64,000 nucleotides of DNA from Haemonchus contortus (GCA_000469685.2 LS997563.1:37054468-37118467), one strand, 5' to 3'; counted from the first letter of the stretch, positions 1-13,597 are shown. Made by a program: numbers and translations. Notes: generated by a model not told the origin, from the sequence alone.

Positions 1-1385
1 AGTTTGCCATATATTTTGTATTGCGCTACCATAATCAGACCAAGCTTCTTCTTCTTGGCATCAAGATCAGACTAGGAAACGGAGAAATCTAAATATGTAT
101 ATTAATTGATTTAATTTTTTTTTCAATCCAGGATAGAAAGCATTATAATTTTTGTTAAAAGTACGAATCTTGACTGGAGTTCAACTTCCTAAAGTTGTTA
201 CCTTCCCAACAGAAGCTAAGCCATTGCGAAATGGGATGGGAAGCCAGAGTCGAGCGTTGGATTCTGTCGCAAAAGCAAATTGCTGTATACTCGAAATATG
301 CGAACAAAACGCTTTCAGACCCTGAATGGAAGTAGAGGAGGTGGCTCAGACTATAAAACCTTTCCTCATTCAGCCTTCACTGGTATATCAATTGTCAATA
401 GCATGACAGCCTTGTACATGGCAGCTGGCTAGGCAGCGGTATATGGTAGCTATTTGACTTAATTGGAAACTCTCGAAAAAAGTACTTTCAATGGTTGCTG
501 CCTGGAAGCGAGACGTTTTTTGAGATCCATTTGAGCATAAAGAACTGGTAATGAATATTACTTGTGGAAAAGCCGGATGCAGAAAATGCCATGAGCAAAG
601 GAATGTCAATAGCATTCCACATCTCAACAGGGAAGGGTATATTCACTAGTGAAGAGTATTTATTAAAACTAGCACTCAATGGAAAGGATCTTGAGGACTA
701 AAAAGGCAATTGAAATTCCTTTGGCAGCACGATCGATGACGAAATGCTAGATATGAGCACAAGGAGGTGTCTATTTGTTTGTCTAGGAGGTGAGTTTGGG
801 AATTTCGAGTTTCGGGCGTTGCTATAAGGCTTGTTCAAAGATTATGATCGAAAACAGAGGTAGGTGCCTTGGTTGGAGCTCTTAAGAATACATCATAACA
901 AGAGTTGATCCGCAGTTCTCGTTTGGGAGGAAAATGGACAAAAAACTTTGATGTCAAGCGATCCGGAGCAAGGAGGCACTGGAGAGGTGTGTTCAGCATA
1001 AGCTAAAAGATTCCATTCTCCAATTAAGGGACCATCCGGAAATATCCTTGGGTGCTTGGTGATCTACTTCAACAAGTCCAACGAGATCGTGATGAGTGGT
1101 GTGAGTGACGCGATGGTGACGAGTGTGTTGTCCGCTGTGAGTGGAAGGGGGAGGGAGGAGGACGACGGAGGCGGTGTATGGAATCGATTGCGCCGCCCCA
1201 ATATCCAACGTGAAGATTGAATTCAGCAGAAGATGACAGTCCATGCCATGCTCCATGCTCCCCGAGGTTATCGTGATGAATGTTCAGTCGTTGGATAGCT
1301 CTGAAAGGCAATTTGCTCGAAGATTTATTCGTCAGAAGAAGAAAAACGGTAGCGGGTAGTCAAGGGAGCTACCAGGCAAAAAGGG

Positions 1386-1427
1386 AACCCGAACCATGGT
1401 TATATTACGATACCCATGGTTCGGGTT
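1386..1427. repeat. short inverted repeat (14-bp arms)
   Basis: Two perfect 14-base arms (AACCCGAACCATGG and its complement) flank a 14-base loop. The function is unknown. It is not part of any of the MITE families in this window. Confidence 0.6.
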
Positions 1428-4353
1428 TTCTCAGCTGGGCTCAGAATCAATCGGCCTCTAGGAATCTGTGAAAGCCGCGGCACTAAGAAAGAATTCCCGA
1501 GGCCGAATGGTTGAGTTAAACAGATTAGTTGCTGCATAAGGGCTCCCACTTGATTAGAAAGAAGGCGAGACGGCAAGCATTGACTAGACTGACTGAACTA
1601 CCTGCATGAGCCAGAATCATTGGGCCCAAGAACTGAGAATCGTCCTACATCAGCGATATAAAAGAGAGAGGGACCTGTACGGTGATAAGAAATAGCTAAT
1701 AGCTACGGAAAAGCTACAACGACTTTGGCAACTTGTTAAAAGCTAGGATACAAACGGAGACTTCATGAAGCGCCAGAGGCGGCTACGAGCTTTAAGAAGG
1801 AAAAGTCTCTCAAGCCCAATAGAGAAGGAACATCGCGGATGTTTGGAACGGACGTTCTCGCTTTGCGTTGGGCCTTCTTCTCCAAACAACCCGATTGGAT
1901 TGCCGGATCCTCTTGCTTCGCCCGAGACAATTTAAGCTAATTACCATCGAACTCCATTTCGACGTCTACGTCAGGGGCACGTGCGCACCGCTGCCTCCTG
2001 GTTCAGCGACCATCATTGCACCAGAATTGCCCTCCCATTGACTCGCCCAATGAAGGCCAATTTTGGTTGAAAGTGTTGAATAACCTGGTGGAAGATTTAT
2101 CGTTAAAATAAATAGTTTTTATTGTGTGTTCTGTCTTACTGAACAACCTAGGTAAGACGCCATTGGTGTGATCGCCTCAATCAGCTACTTTAGAATGGTG
2201 ACTTGACTGCACGTACTTGTGGAGGATACTAGGTGTTATAACACAAGATAGCAGCCTGCGATTGCGCAACCAACCACCCATCTATTCGGTTCACGCTTAT
2301 GTGTTTGCTTAAGGTTTCTCCTCGATGAGCATGTGACGCGGGTAAGCGATTGCAGGCTGCTAATGTGGGTTCCTATAACTGCGACTATGAGACGGGAACG
2401 GCCAAGCGACTAGGGAATAGGATATCTCTATATTAACAATCCGTGTAGGTGTCAAGTATTTTTCTTTTTCGATCCCAAATTATTTTTGCTCTTCGAGGGA
2501 GTGATAGGGTTTGTAGAGCTGTAGTAGCTACTCATCTTCTGAGGAAGCGCAAACTTTCAAAGGATACATTGGTAGTGGAGCTTTGATGGCTCTGTCAATC
2601 GGTTGAAACGCTATGAAACTATTGCTAGCCCAAAATTGAACATGCAATAAAATTAAAGAGTGATGAAATCTCAACTTCAGTATAAGGAAACCGCTTTTCT
2701 CAGTAGTGGAATCGAAGCCATTCCAGATCACTTATACAGAAGAAATTTGTTTTATTCAAGATGCGTCGATTTATAAGATATACGGGGAAACCCATTTTCA
2801 ATCATAGGATGAATTCGTCAATTGGGAGGTAAAGAATTCTGTAGTAAGGTAGTTCATGAAACTGGAAAAACGCCTTTCTGGAATAACTCTGTTTAGGACA
2901 CGCTTGTGAATATGAAGGGATGCTTCGACGAAGTCTGAAAAGATAGCCGGGAAACAATAAACGATCTCCGTCTACAGTAAGTGATGTTCGAGAATTCGTG
3001 GCCGTCTTGATCATAGTTTTGTGTTCCCTGTGTTCTTGTGTGGCCCTAAACATCAGCGAGGCCTAACCTAGCGATTTCACCATTTTTAGCTGCTTCACTG
3101 AACGAAACTACGTGGCTGTTGCATCCATGTCGCTACAAGGCTTACTGCTGGATTCCCGGAGCAAGTGCTGTTCAATGATGCATAGATTATTCTTCACGAG
3201 AACTTACGTGGCTCTTAATTCCACCTTATATTCTCATCTGGCCAATGAGTTTTGAGGAACGCGAAGTTCATGAAATTGGCACCTCGTATAGAATGAAGAA
3301 GAGGAGGGCGAAGTGCTCGTCAAAATTTCAAACTCAATAGGAAATGTTCCTGACCTAGATCATGGTGTTGGTCGGGGTCGGTACGGCACTCGACTTCACA
3401 CGCGTCCACATTTCGTCCTTTACCTTGCGCTGGGATCGTGAATACACGTTGCAGCTTACGACTGGGAGAACGGCCAGCGTTCCATTTCCGGAACACAGAA
3501 CAGCCGTAAGCTATGCATCCTAAATGGGATCGGTTCTAGAGAATCAGAAATATGAACTGCAGCGGTGTAAGCTGATGTAGTAAGGAAGTAACCAGTTAAA
3601 CCATGAGAATATGTCGCGCTGTGACATTCGGGGCTACATAACAGAGGACATAACCTGTGATCAAGAAGGCCTGAAAATTCCTCTAACCACTGACCCTAGT
3701 CTGAAATCGTTTGTTGACTCTACGGCTATCTCATCAGGCTATCGAGATCAAATTATTCTCCAAACTGGAAGTAAGCTGCAGTACAGAGCCTACCGATAAT
3801 AAAGGCAATCCAATTTTCAAAGCGTTTTCCGATGAAGTTTGAGCAGTTGATATTCATGGTGTATCCATATTTAAGAAACTTCGTAATGAACCCAGTTGTA
3901 AAAAAAATAAGGCAAAAATGCGATACTGGGTTTTTCGCATGGGTCTAATTGTAAGGATTTTTTCGGTGCCGTTACGGGGTGATTAAGTTTCCCTCGTGAA
4001 TGCTCACTCCGTCACATCCTTCGGATTCCTTCAGTATCGAACAACAAAATTCTTCTTAGGAGGAGCATTTGCTTAATGCCTTCTACAGGACAGGAGCTCC
4101 GTCTCACATGTTGGCTGGTTATGATAATGGGAGTCCGAAAGAAACAGGATCCTTCATCAAATCTCTTTTGTCTCTGCTCAAGTCCAAGAAATTCGAGGGG
4201 AATCCAGATGAATCAACGTTTAGGCTTTGTTTACTTACTGCTTGCTCATAATACTCAATTCTTTTGTCCGTATCAATCCATGCATGTCTCGAAATATGCG
4301 CCGCTTTCCATTGCCAATGAAGATCACATACTACCTTGGTTATTACAGCTATA

Positions 4354-4668
4354 AAGTAGCGCTCAGAAGTATTCGGCCAAATGCTTCTTCAGCCGTACTT
4401 TTCAGTCGTAACTCTCTTCCTGGTGGATCTAATCATGCGAAATTTCAATATGTATAGCATGGGTGTATTGTGAATGTTCACCTCTTTAGCCTGCAATCTG
4501 ATCATGTTCCAAATATCCCAAAGGGCTTGAACTCGAAATCAACTGGAAATACGGATGATGGTCCTCCTGGAATTTCTTTCCTCCCTGCCATGTCTAACGT
4601 GTACGAGCGCTAGAAGTAATGAACGAAAAGCGTAAGACTGTTCGGCCGAAGACTTTTGAGTGTTACTG
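4354..4668. mobile_element. Tc1-type MITE, short copy
   Basis: The element is flanked by TA on both sides. Its right end carries CCGAAGACTTTTGAG and its left end a diverged complement. The body shares long stretches with the element at 56450-56973, including a tract beginning GCCGTACTTTTCAGTCGTAAC. There is no transposase ORF, so it is a non-autonomous Tc1/mariner-superfamily element. The left terminus is more decayed than the right. Confidence 0.75.
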
Positions 4669-6364
4669 TAGGTCGAAAAAGTAGCGCAATCCAGATGATG
4701 TTCCGGAATTGAAGTGTTTTACAGTCCCTGCTCAATAATGAAGTATGTTGAGGATAGCTCGAGCTAAGTTTTGCTATTTTCAAGACGTCGTATATAGGAA
4801 ATCAGCCTTCACCACCACAGCCGTGCAATCATGGATTTGTGGAAGCTGTGCGACGAGTATTTTGAAAATCTCGTTCTAACATAGTGATAATGACGAAACG
4901 TACTTTGTTTGTTACCAATCGTGCCATTCTTGCCATTCATATACTTTACCATCAAAATTTGAAGACTCAAGGCTTTTGGGAAGAGTTTGCGGACACTACT
5001 CTTTGAAAGTGGATTCTTGCCTGGACTTGCCGTAGAATGAATTATCAATTCCTTTCTATTGGATAGCACTGTTGTAGCTTATTCCAGTGAACGATATTTT
5101 CCTCTAAACCCGCAAAAATGGGCAAAAGTGGGCAATTTGAAAGAAAAATTCGAAGGTGGGGTGTACCTCACAGTTTTTATTGAGCTTTTCCTTGCATCAT
5201 GATGAGAAACGGCAGCCTATGAATGAAACGACTCGGTCTTACTGTAGAACTATGATTGGAATAACAGGAGCAGTTAGGCGAATACCCGAGTGTTTCCGTT
5301 TTGGTGCCTGATATCCCGGCCATTCCAGATTGAGGAAATTCATCTGTGTACCCCCATGTGAGTCTACCCACTTCGAAAAATGCTGGCAGTCATGGTGACG
5401 TGATCGGGAAGTGACCTTTTGGTATCACTATTCTTTGCAAATTTGCGTTGATACTGATGGAGCAGAATAGCATCACTTTTTTATATTCTTATCGGCTTTC
5501 AGATGTTTCTTCGAAAGAAAACCATTATTACGGAGCCCCTCGTGTGCTGTTGTTCCATAGCCAGAGTATTCGTATGTTTGGGATATGTCAGTGTTAACGG
5601 CTTGGATTTTCAGGAGGCTGAACGGTTAGACGAGGTCAACAGCCGGACTTCAACTCCAGAAAGCCTCGGTAGCAGTGGATGCAGAACAATGTAGATAACG
5701 AGTTTCCAGTAGATTTCGTCTAGCCTTATCTTTCGATTACCCGATACGGCGGTAGGAAATGGTGTGCCCCATGGTGTTTCGTGACAACATCTTTCACACA
5801 TTGAAAAATTTTAATAAAATCCTTGCACAGTATCAGCAGTTGGATCAGGCTAGAATCGCATAGAGAGAAAATAGGATGCCTGATCTGATGGGTCATGGAA
5901 GGACCCATCAAGTATGGAGCACCACCGCAGGCCAAGTTTACTACTAACAAAACTCAGCTGAGAGTACACCAGAAAAGTAGGACTACGATGTTGGCGCAAT
6001 AATTAGCAGACCTCGATTTGTTCAACTAGTTCAAAGATCGCGGATTAAATCAGAGTTCAAAGACCCGAAACCTGTTGATAATACGGGATAACTCGTGGGC
6101 AATTATATGCCCACTTGCTAATACTTTTTGTATAGTACAGCACTTTTCGTAGCTAATAACAATTTGCTCTACTAAAGACCATAAAATGTCATCTGAGAGT
6201 TTGAGCATTGGGAGCTCTAAAGTCCTCCACTTTCAAGCAGCTGATGTATAGAGACGGTATAGGGAGGAGCCCAACATAACTCCTATTAGCTCACTATGAA
6301 GCTCCCATTCTTACAACCAAGTCAGCAGGAGTAGTAGACGGAATAATCCTGCATGGGACAGAAT

Positions 6365-6628
6365 GGCTGCTTTCATAGTCCGCCTGCCGGCGTGCCACGA
6401 GGCAGTGCTAGGAGGGAGGAGGGCGGCAGACGGTCAGTCAGCCCCTCGAAGGGCTGTAAACAAGGAGAGACAAGATCAAAAACCATTTGGACGAGCCCCT
6501 GGTTGTTTGGTTTTTGATCTTGTTCTTCGTTGTTTTCAACCCTTCGACCGACCGTCTGCCGCCCTCCTCCCCCCTAGCACTGCCTCGCGGCACGCCGGCC
6601 GGCCGGCCGGCGGACTATGAAAGCAGCT
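6365..6628. mobile_element. GC-rich foldback MITE, copy 1
   Basis: The 264-bp element starts with GGCTGCTTTCATAGTCCGC and ends with its complement (last base changed). AAT stands immediately outside each end, which I read as a 3-bp target duplication. The inner arms contain a CAGTGCTAGG block followed by a purine-rich tract, mirrored on the other side, with a ~100-bp centre. It is much more GC-rich than its surroundings and has no coding capacity. It is the best-preserved 5'-most member of a family with further copies at 19.4, 26.7, 32.6, 32.8, 34.0, 40.2 and 41.3 kb. Confidence 0.85.
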
Positions 6629-8246
6629 AATAGGTTTCTGGATATATCTCCATGGTGTAATAAGAATGACAGAATGTAAGAGCTCAGGTGATTCAATTTT
6701 AGAAACCTACAACAGCCTTGGTGGCGCTTTCACTGCGATTCGAAAAAACTGAACTTATCCATTGCCATTGAGAATTGCATGGCATCAGGCTTTATTTTAA
6801 CATCCCTACTCTGCTACTCGCTTCGAAGCTCTACTCACTATGAGATTCATTATATAGAGATTGCTGCACGGTCCAATTATTGGATAGCAATCAAAAATTG
6901 AGACCTCGGTACCCAAACGAATTATAGCACAGCTATGGAAGCGCCGGATGTTTTCGACTGCAAATCAGCCGAAAATATCCATCGTTCTCAATTCGTAACA
7001 ATGGGTCCAAAAAGCTCATCCAGCTCGAAATCGCGTTGCTTTGTAAGCAAACCTAATGTCATAGAACAATGTGCGGCCAAAGCAAATACCCCTACAATGC
7101 GAGAAATCTTGATAATACGCGAACAACGCGAATTAGCATTTCCCTTTCTTGCGTAGACGATAAAAAGTTAAAATTTGGTCGATTTGTCATCGACCACGAG
7201 ACCATCAAGCTCTACAAAACAGTGAATCGAAAGTTTCGAAGTGCCTCACTGGAACAGCCTGGTATCAAGGTGTGCTCTCAATTTGGGATGGATATTACAT
7301 CTAAGTTTTGATCGGGAGATTTATGTACATCAGAATGTAGCTGTTATAGGGAATTCAACGGTGTATATTACAGGCATGCTATTCCAATATCAAGGAAATA
7401 AGACCAACTCAATAGATGTGACACGTACTGATATTCGTAGGCACTCACCGGAATAAAATGCTCACAAGTTGAAAAAAAAAGCCCTGCAGTACACTGACCG
7501 AAGTCCGCGAATTTTTACTGGTTACACCGTCTAAAACAGATTGAGGATTTTCTCAGTCTTAAAAGCGCATTCTGATGAGTCGAGTTCACCGGTATCACAA
7601 CTTCGAGTAACCCAGCTCTCAACCGACTCATAACAACTAATAACGAAAAGCGAGTTTGTCTGGTCAGTCCAATTCTTACAGCAATGACATTGCCAAGACT
7701 CCTGACAAAGTGTAAGTAACACTAGACACTTCTAGAGATTCATAACAGATGGTATCATAGCCAAAGTTGAAGTTATCTTAGCACCTTTTAGTAAAGGTCT
7801 GGTTGAAACGACAACTCAAAATTGAAACCAGTGGTTACAAATCAATATTTGAGGAATTCAAAAGCCTAACACCGATACCCTAGCACCTGAACTCCGACTA
7901 CTTCCCACCACTTCTATCCCCTGAAAAAACACCGTTTCTTCCCATACTTTCTTGCCAATTAAAACTTCAACACACGCTGTGAAGAGTAATGCACAAATGC
8001 CATTTTGGAAGTATGACGGATGATGTAACTCATGGTATTTATAACAACAAGAACGATATAATCTTTCACCGCCAACTATACCTCCACTCAAACTCTGAAT
8101 ACCAACCTCGACTTCACGCATGGAAGAAGAAGATTGGCATTGCATGTAGATTTCGTTTCCGAACCCGACCGCCGAAAATATCACGCTTAACCAGCTCACA
8201 TGAGTTTATGAATGAACTCCTTCCAGGAAAGCAAAAACAATTAAAT

Positions 8247-8252
8247 TTTATT
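8247..8252 (-). terminator. poly(A) signal of rpl-30
   Basis: AATAAA on the minus strand lies 22 bases past the rpl-30 stop codon, typical of the short nematode 3' UTR of a ribosomal protein gene. Confidence 0.75.
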
Positions 8253-8274
8253 TCAAAATCAACAGTCAACAAAG

Positions 8275-9370
8275 TTATGCCGTTTCTGATGGCATGCTGC
8301 GAATGATGTCTGAGTCTCCTGCATCGGTTACCGAAAGCGTACACACATGGTATAGTTTACCACAGGCGGTGCCCAATTCAATGTTGTTGCCATTGTAGTG
8401 ATGAACTCCGGTCTTCGCCAACATGGCGTAGTACTCGATCTCAGACTTCCTTAAAATCAGGAATTGAAATTAATGAAAACAACTAAAAATATTGCACTGA
8501 CTTGAGATTTGAAACTAACCTTAGAGGTGGGGTATTGTTAGCAATGATGACTAATTTAGCTTTGCCATTACGAAGAGCTTTCAACGTCTGCTTATACCCG
8601 AGAACGTATTTACCAGTCTTCATAACCATAGATAATCGGGTATTGATATTCTCAGCATTTTTCTTAACCTGAATCATAAAAAGGATTACATTTTGCAGAT
8701 CCTTCATGTTTGTTGATCCTGTTCCCTTCATATTTCTGCAGATTCTATATCTAGAAGATCTTTTCCAAAAAAAAACTCCCGTGAAATCCCTTTTAAATGA
8801 TGTAATACTGATTTTTGAAATGTTAGTAAGTCCCACACAACCTTGGAGACTTCTCAAATAATCACTTTCTCAAAAGCCTCGAAATGCAATCACTAAACTC
8901 AAGTTTGACAGAGAAACATTCCTGCTTCTAGTTCACTTCCCTCTAACGAAAAAAGTATCCAACATACAGCGAGACCATAAGCTTAAATTACTAGCTCTAA
9001 CAACATAACAAAGAAAACTATAAAACTAGCCATCAGCCACCCTTTTTACACGATTCAATAATCCAATATTGGATGTTCATACATAGAAGTGAATGTTGAG
9101 AAACCAAAAAGGCTGTGGCCTTTTAAAAATCGTTTTTGCGAGCCTTAGCGATGAACTATTGTGGCCCTATCATCAGACTACCGGTCACAAATTGTTTGTA
9201 AACGGCGAAATACATACCGGACCTAAATCCGGAAGTACGCCGATTGCAAATAAAGTTACATCCTTCTCAATTAGAAAATTCAGACTCCAGCACCCAGGAC
9301 CTTCTCAGTCCGAATTTCTAACTCCAGAGTAACTTTCACGAACCTGTGGCTTCTTAGCAACGGGAGCCAT
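8275..9370 (-). CDS. rpl-30: 60S ribosomal protein L30 (eL30)
   Basis: This gene encodes eL30, a small RNA-binding protein of the large ribosomal subunit. Coding exons on the minus strand are 9370-9344, 8668-8520 and 8449-8275. Together they give 117 codons with stop (116 aa; the animal protein is about 115 aa). The product starts [20 protein letters not shown] and carries the family signatures [24 protein letters not shown] and the C-terminal [10 protein letters not shown]. The start is fixed by the conserved N-terminus and by a splice acceptor 17 bases upstream of the ATG, typical of SL trans-splicing. Donors are GTTCGT and GTTAGT; acceptors end TTCAG and TTAAG. The first intron (675 bp) is long for so short a gene. 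The gene is complete, with no disruption seen. Confidence 0.97.
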
Positions 9371-9387
9371 CGCAGCGGTTGGTGTAC

Positions 9388-9389
9388 CT
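9388..9389 (-). other. splice acceptor 5' of rpl-30 (likely SL site)
   Basis: On the minus strand TTTATTGCAG ends here, leaving a 17-base 5' leader before the rpl-30 ATG. No upstream exon is evident, so a trans-splice acceptor is the simplest reading; a 5'-UTR intron is the alternative. Confidence 0.6.
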
Positions 9390-11373
9390 GCAATAAAAAG
9401 TTTCAAGTTGGCCCCAATGTCACAAACTAATAGGATAACAAACGAGAAACACTAATCTGCACGACATTACATCACAAACAAGCGTAAAATGGTTAAAGTT
9501 CGACGACTACAGCTACTTCTATGCAAAAAAAAGTCTAGAACACCAGTTCTCAAGAAATGTTACTCAACGATGCGCCGTAACCGAACCAACCAACTTGCCA
9601 AATGAGGACTGCAATATAGTAAGCCAAAAAACCTACTACCAACAAAGGCAAACATTCGAAATAAACACGAAGAAACACAAAACCAAATAAAAGAAACACC
9701 AAACGCGATGTCGTAACGACATTTTTAGGATTTATTTGAGAACGTCTCTAGTAACTGTATTGTTCCACACGAGACCACCATTGAGACGGCGCACTTGTTT
9801 GTAATCGGCCACCATTTCACCAAGGCAAGGTCCTTTACTTGCTTGTAAAGGCTTTTCAGTCACAAACGGCGAAAGGGTTTCAAGGAGGGTTCTGGGATGT
9901 GGTTAATGCTTGGGAACAGAAGGTTCGGGTAGTTATGACACATCTTTCAGGTAAGGGGGCTAAGTTAAAAGTTGTTTTGCGAGGAGAGCTCGAGTTTGCA
10001 GTGGCTTGATGTCCTGACGGCACAATGCAACTTTGTGAAGTTGCAGGGAAGATTCTAACGTATGCTTCTTATCGTTTCTTACGTTGAACTAGTCCATTTA
10101 CTGATGGTACATACCTCTTTTATCAATTCGTTTTTTTTCCTTACATTTGAAGCAATGAAGCAACAACAGCTGTTTACTTGTACAACTAAATTACTGATGC
10201 TATTTGTGTTATTGTGTATTAGTTTACTGATATGAGATTTGTTTGTCAATGCTGCGGTCATAAGTACTCAGTCGCTAATGGGAATCCGCTGTTATTTGAG
10301 GACAAGAGAGTCACGACATGAGGTTGCTTATGGAGAGATTGTGACGGAGTAATCGGTAAAACCCCTGTCTAAATTACTTTGGTTCAGCAATCATGTGCTG
10401 GCTCTATCACCCAAATCAGGAAAACTTCTGGGAGTCTTGAGCGATCTCCGCAAATTTTTCCCCTTCGTCCTTCTTTATTCCCTGCCTCAGACTAACGTGG
10501 TATCTTTTGTCCGATAGCAAAGAGATAGACGGCCTCACTGACTTACGGTCACAATGCGATCAGATCGTCCTTCCCTCGGTTTTGTTGAAAACTGAAGTAT
10601 CCGGGACCATTTCGCTCCACTTCAAGCGTTTAGCGTTCAAACCGGTGACTGCTTCTACATTTTATTTGCGTCCTGTTCGGTTCGGGTGGGGCAGACTCCA
10701 TTTCTTCTCTTTCGACTCTTATTCTACTCTTCAAAGAGGGAACTAGGAATTGGCTGCCAACCGGCTTGCTATCAGCGAAGCTTCAAGTTGAGGAGAAAAT
10801 TTTTCTAATATCAAAAGGTTTGCCAGACAAAGAACGAACCGAATATAATTTATGAGATTGCCAAAAAGGGGTCCACTTTATTTAAAGGCTCAGTTCACAA
10901 TAGAGCCCTCCGAAAACAAACCTGTGGCTCCATAAAAGAGCACGTGGAACAATGTCGATGAATTCGGGAGTGCGGGAAAGAACACAACGGAATGAAGTAC
11001 GCCTTTCTGCCAGTGATAAAGGTAGAGAATTTGTGGTATCACCTCAGTCTTTGGTCAGGAAAACCACAGCACTCATCTAACAGACAATAGTCTGCTGCAA
11101 CCCGATAGGAAGAGCATTTCGTATGCAGGCACACAAGTTAAACACCTTGTGGGTCAAAGTGGGAAAGATGGCAAAAGTGGATGAAGGTCTCATTAGAAGG
11201 CCAAAGCTGGAGAATATTATATAGCCTTATAAAACCCATAACTAGTTGTCTGCTGAAAACCTTTTGTGACCTCTGCAGCAGTCTTACAATCAGGCCTATA
11301 ATCAGTTGTGTTGATGGACCGACCGATCACATTTCATGGTTTCTGAAGAAAGTAATCGGTGAACTCTTCGAAC
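9390..11373. other. intergenic stretch, no gene seen
   Basis: This holds the rpl-30 promoter side and otherwise nothing I recognise. A motif at 10882-10900 (TTTAAAGGCTCAGTTCACAA) resembles one end of the TTAA-flanked MITE family seen in the mks-5 introns, but I found no matching opposite end. Confidence 0.45.
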
Positions 11374-11375
11374 TA

Positions 11376-11778
11376 CCCTAAAATTCCATAGATAAGAGCG
11401 GGTGAACCTACCGGTGAAAAATGAACTGGAAAAAATCGAAATTGAATGCAGTCACCCCTCTAACTTGATGGATGGATAAATTAAACCTCGAAGAAGAAGT
11501 TGAGAAGAAGCTCCGCCCCTTAACTCCAAACCCCGCCCACTTAATAAACAATTCATATAGAAAAATGGCGATCCGTCAAAAATCGCTATTTTTCTATATG
11601 AATTGTTTATTAAGTGGGCGGGGTTCAGAGTTGAGGGGCGGAGCTTCTTCTTCACTTCTTCTTCGAAGTTTAGTTTATCCATCCATCAAGTTAGAGGGGT
11701 GACTGCATTCAATTTCGATTTTTTCCAGTTCATTTTTCACCGGTAGGTTCACCCGCTCTTATCTATGGAATTTTAGGG
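11376..11778. mobile_element. near-perfect palindromic MITE with TA flanks
   Basis: The left terminus CCCTAAAATTCCATAGATAA and its exact complement at the right end bracket a 403-bp element with TA on both outer sides. The two arms (about 195 bp each) are nearly identical complements almost to the centre, with a small loop near 11565-11580. The two mirror ORFs in it are a by-product of the palindrome. The TA flanks suggest mobilisation by a Tc1/mariner-type transposase, though the termini do not match the other TA elements here. Confidence 0.85.
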
Positions 11779-11832
11779 TACTTGAATTCAACACAACTGC
11801 GTTATGAGTCATTTGACGTGTCTGCGGTCTAC

Positions 11833-12108
11833 GGGTGCGCTTCGTTGCGCGCGTCCGTCGAAACTAGGTCACGCCGCAGCTGTCGCATGGGCCGGGTCAG
11901 CCCGCGATACTTGACAAACGTCGCAGTTGTCAGTGTGGCATATGATTTGGGCTAGGTCCACGGCAGTCAGCCAAAGAGAAGGTAACACGAACAAATGCAA
12001 ATCGTTCGCTCCACTGACATGTAATGCCATCTTGAGACCTCAGTGGAGTGCGCCGCGCGCGAAGTGGGCGGGGTGACCTACTTGGACGGGCGCGCGCAAC
12101 GGACGCTC
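11833..12108. repeat. GC-rich dispersed repeat, copy 1
   Basis: The left edge has TGCGCTTCGTTGCGCGCGTC and the right edge carries a complementary GCGCGCGCAACGGACG tract, so the element has inverted ends. The body (CGCCGCAG, GGGTCAGCCCGCGATACTTGA, CAGTGGAGTGCGCCGCGCGC) is shared in the same order with 57075-57338. No coding sequence is visible. It behaves like a non-autonomous transposon of unknown superfamily. Confidence 0.75.
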
Positions 12109-13597
12109 TCCGCGCTCTACACCACCGTTAGCAACAACGAGCCTTTGCAAGCAGTTTAAGAAATGCTTGACAGCACGAAAAAAGTGTGGTGACGTTCGGA
12201 TTGAACATAGCTTGAATAATATTTCATTAAGGAGTACTTGAATTGCAATATATTCAAGTGCTCCGGTAGCCACTTTTTAAATGATGATATTCTTGGAGCT
12301 TCCGTTTCTATAACACTTCACACTGTATGTTCCACTGATGACCCTTTCCTAAGTGTTCAGCAAGGCTAACAAGCCTTCGCGCGAGACTTCTCGAGTTTGC
12401 TTGATGTACTGCGACCGACTGCTTATAATAGAATGTTGAACTACTCATGCATTTCTGAATGAATTTAAGTTATGAGGAAACAGGCGCCAGCGTAAATTAG
12501 TATATTATTTGTAAGCGTGCTAGCACTGGACGTTCGATTGTACACATAGAGCAGATAGCAAGAACCGATGCTAGCCGCTGTCCCATCGCAAGCCCTTATC
12601 TGAAATGGATGCCATCTGTTCAGAAGTGAGAAAGCTGAAAGAGGTATAATAAACGACTGCCGTTTTCAGATCACATTAAGTTACGGATTACGAAGTCACA
12701 TTAGTTCTTAACGGGAAGCTCAAGAAGGTGGAGCACATGGTATTTAAAGAAGCAACACTCCGGCAGTACGGCTGACGAACAGCCTAAGCGATAGCTGTTT
12801 CAATCTAGTGTGCTTTAGCAACTTATAGTGAATAGATTCTTCAGCCTCCACTAGATTAACGGACGTCACGTCGAAGACTAGTATCTCCTACTGTGAAGCG
12901 ATTCAACTAATTGTTGGCCGTCGATCGGTTAGCATCGCTAGCATCGAATAGGTTACTGATGACTGGAGTCGCTACAACCGCGTTTTTTCCTTTGGGATTG
13001 CTTAGTTGAAGGTGGTGGTACGAACCGAGCGTTGTCCGTTCATTGACCGTAATGCTGCAAAAGCCCACGCGCGTGCCCTTTTTTACTCATGTGTTCACTG
13101 CCCGGGGAGTGTCCTTCAAGTTTATCACCCTCGCTACCGTGTTCACACGGTTGATACAAATTTTCAACGTTTCAAATTTTTTGTCGTAGGACTTTCGTGC
13201 CAACCATGAGCTCGGTGTGTCTCAATTTTGACATATAATTCTGGCAGACAGGGTAAGCAAAAACGATTGCACGGATAACAAAAGGACTGGTAGCTGAGAA
13301 GACCATCGGTAAAACTCGGGAAAGGGAATGTTATCTCAACACTTCAGAAGGTTCTGAGATGACATATGGAGCCTTTTGACGTGAAAGGGCTTTTTGGAAA
13401 GACAACGTGATATTTCACACTCTTCATTTCAGAATCGGTTCTCGTTTGAGGACACAATGCCTTTAATCCCATCAAGGTCAATTAACTGTTAGCATCATTG
13501 TGGATAAAAGATTATGCAGATACTACTGACCGATAAATGGTCCGGGCAATAAATGTAGAATTATGTTGTAAAAGATTGATAGAAAAAAGGAAAATTT
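12109..13597. other. intergenic stretch, no gene seen
   Basis: I see no conserved exon, RNA gene or intact repeat in this stretch. The next feature is the left arm of the inverted duplication. Confidence 0.45.

Larger units (their letters stand above)
1..8246. other. region without recognisable gene
   Basis: I see no exon chain here that matches a known family and keeps phase across splice sites. Short ORFs exist on both strands, the longest near 7858-8306, but that pair overlaps in antisense and runs into the rpl-30 3' end. Two mobile elements are recognisable (a Tc1-type MITE at 4354-4668 and a GC-rich foldback at 6365-6628), plus a small hairpin at 1386-1427. The rest looks like intergenic or intronic DNA of a gene not resolved here. 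Confidence 0.5.

Noticed and set aside
7858..8344. Overlapping ORFs of 76-113 codons on both strands at the rpl-30 3' end
   Set aside because: They overlap the rpl-30 last exon and 3' flank in other frames and have no family similarity.
8669..9343. Box C/D snoRNA in the long rpl-30 intron
   Set aside because: A TGATGA on the minus strand near 9172 looked like a C box, but no CTGA D box or terminal stem lies at the expected distance.
11452..11702. Two 76-codon near-identical ORFs on opposite strands
   Set aside because: They are a by-product of the palindromic MITE at 11376-11778, not genes.
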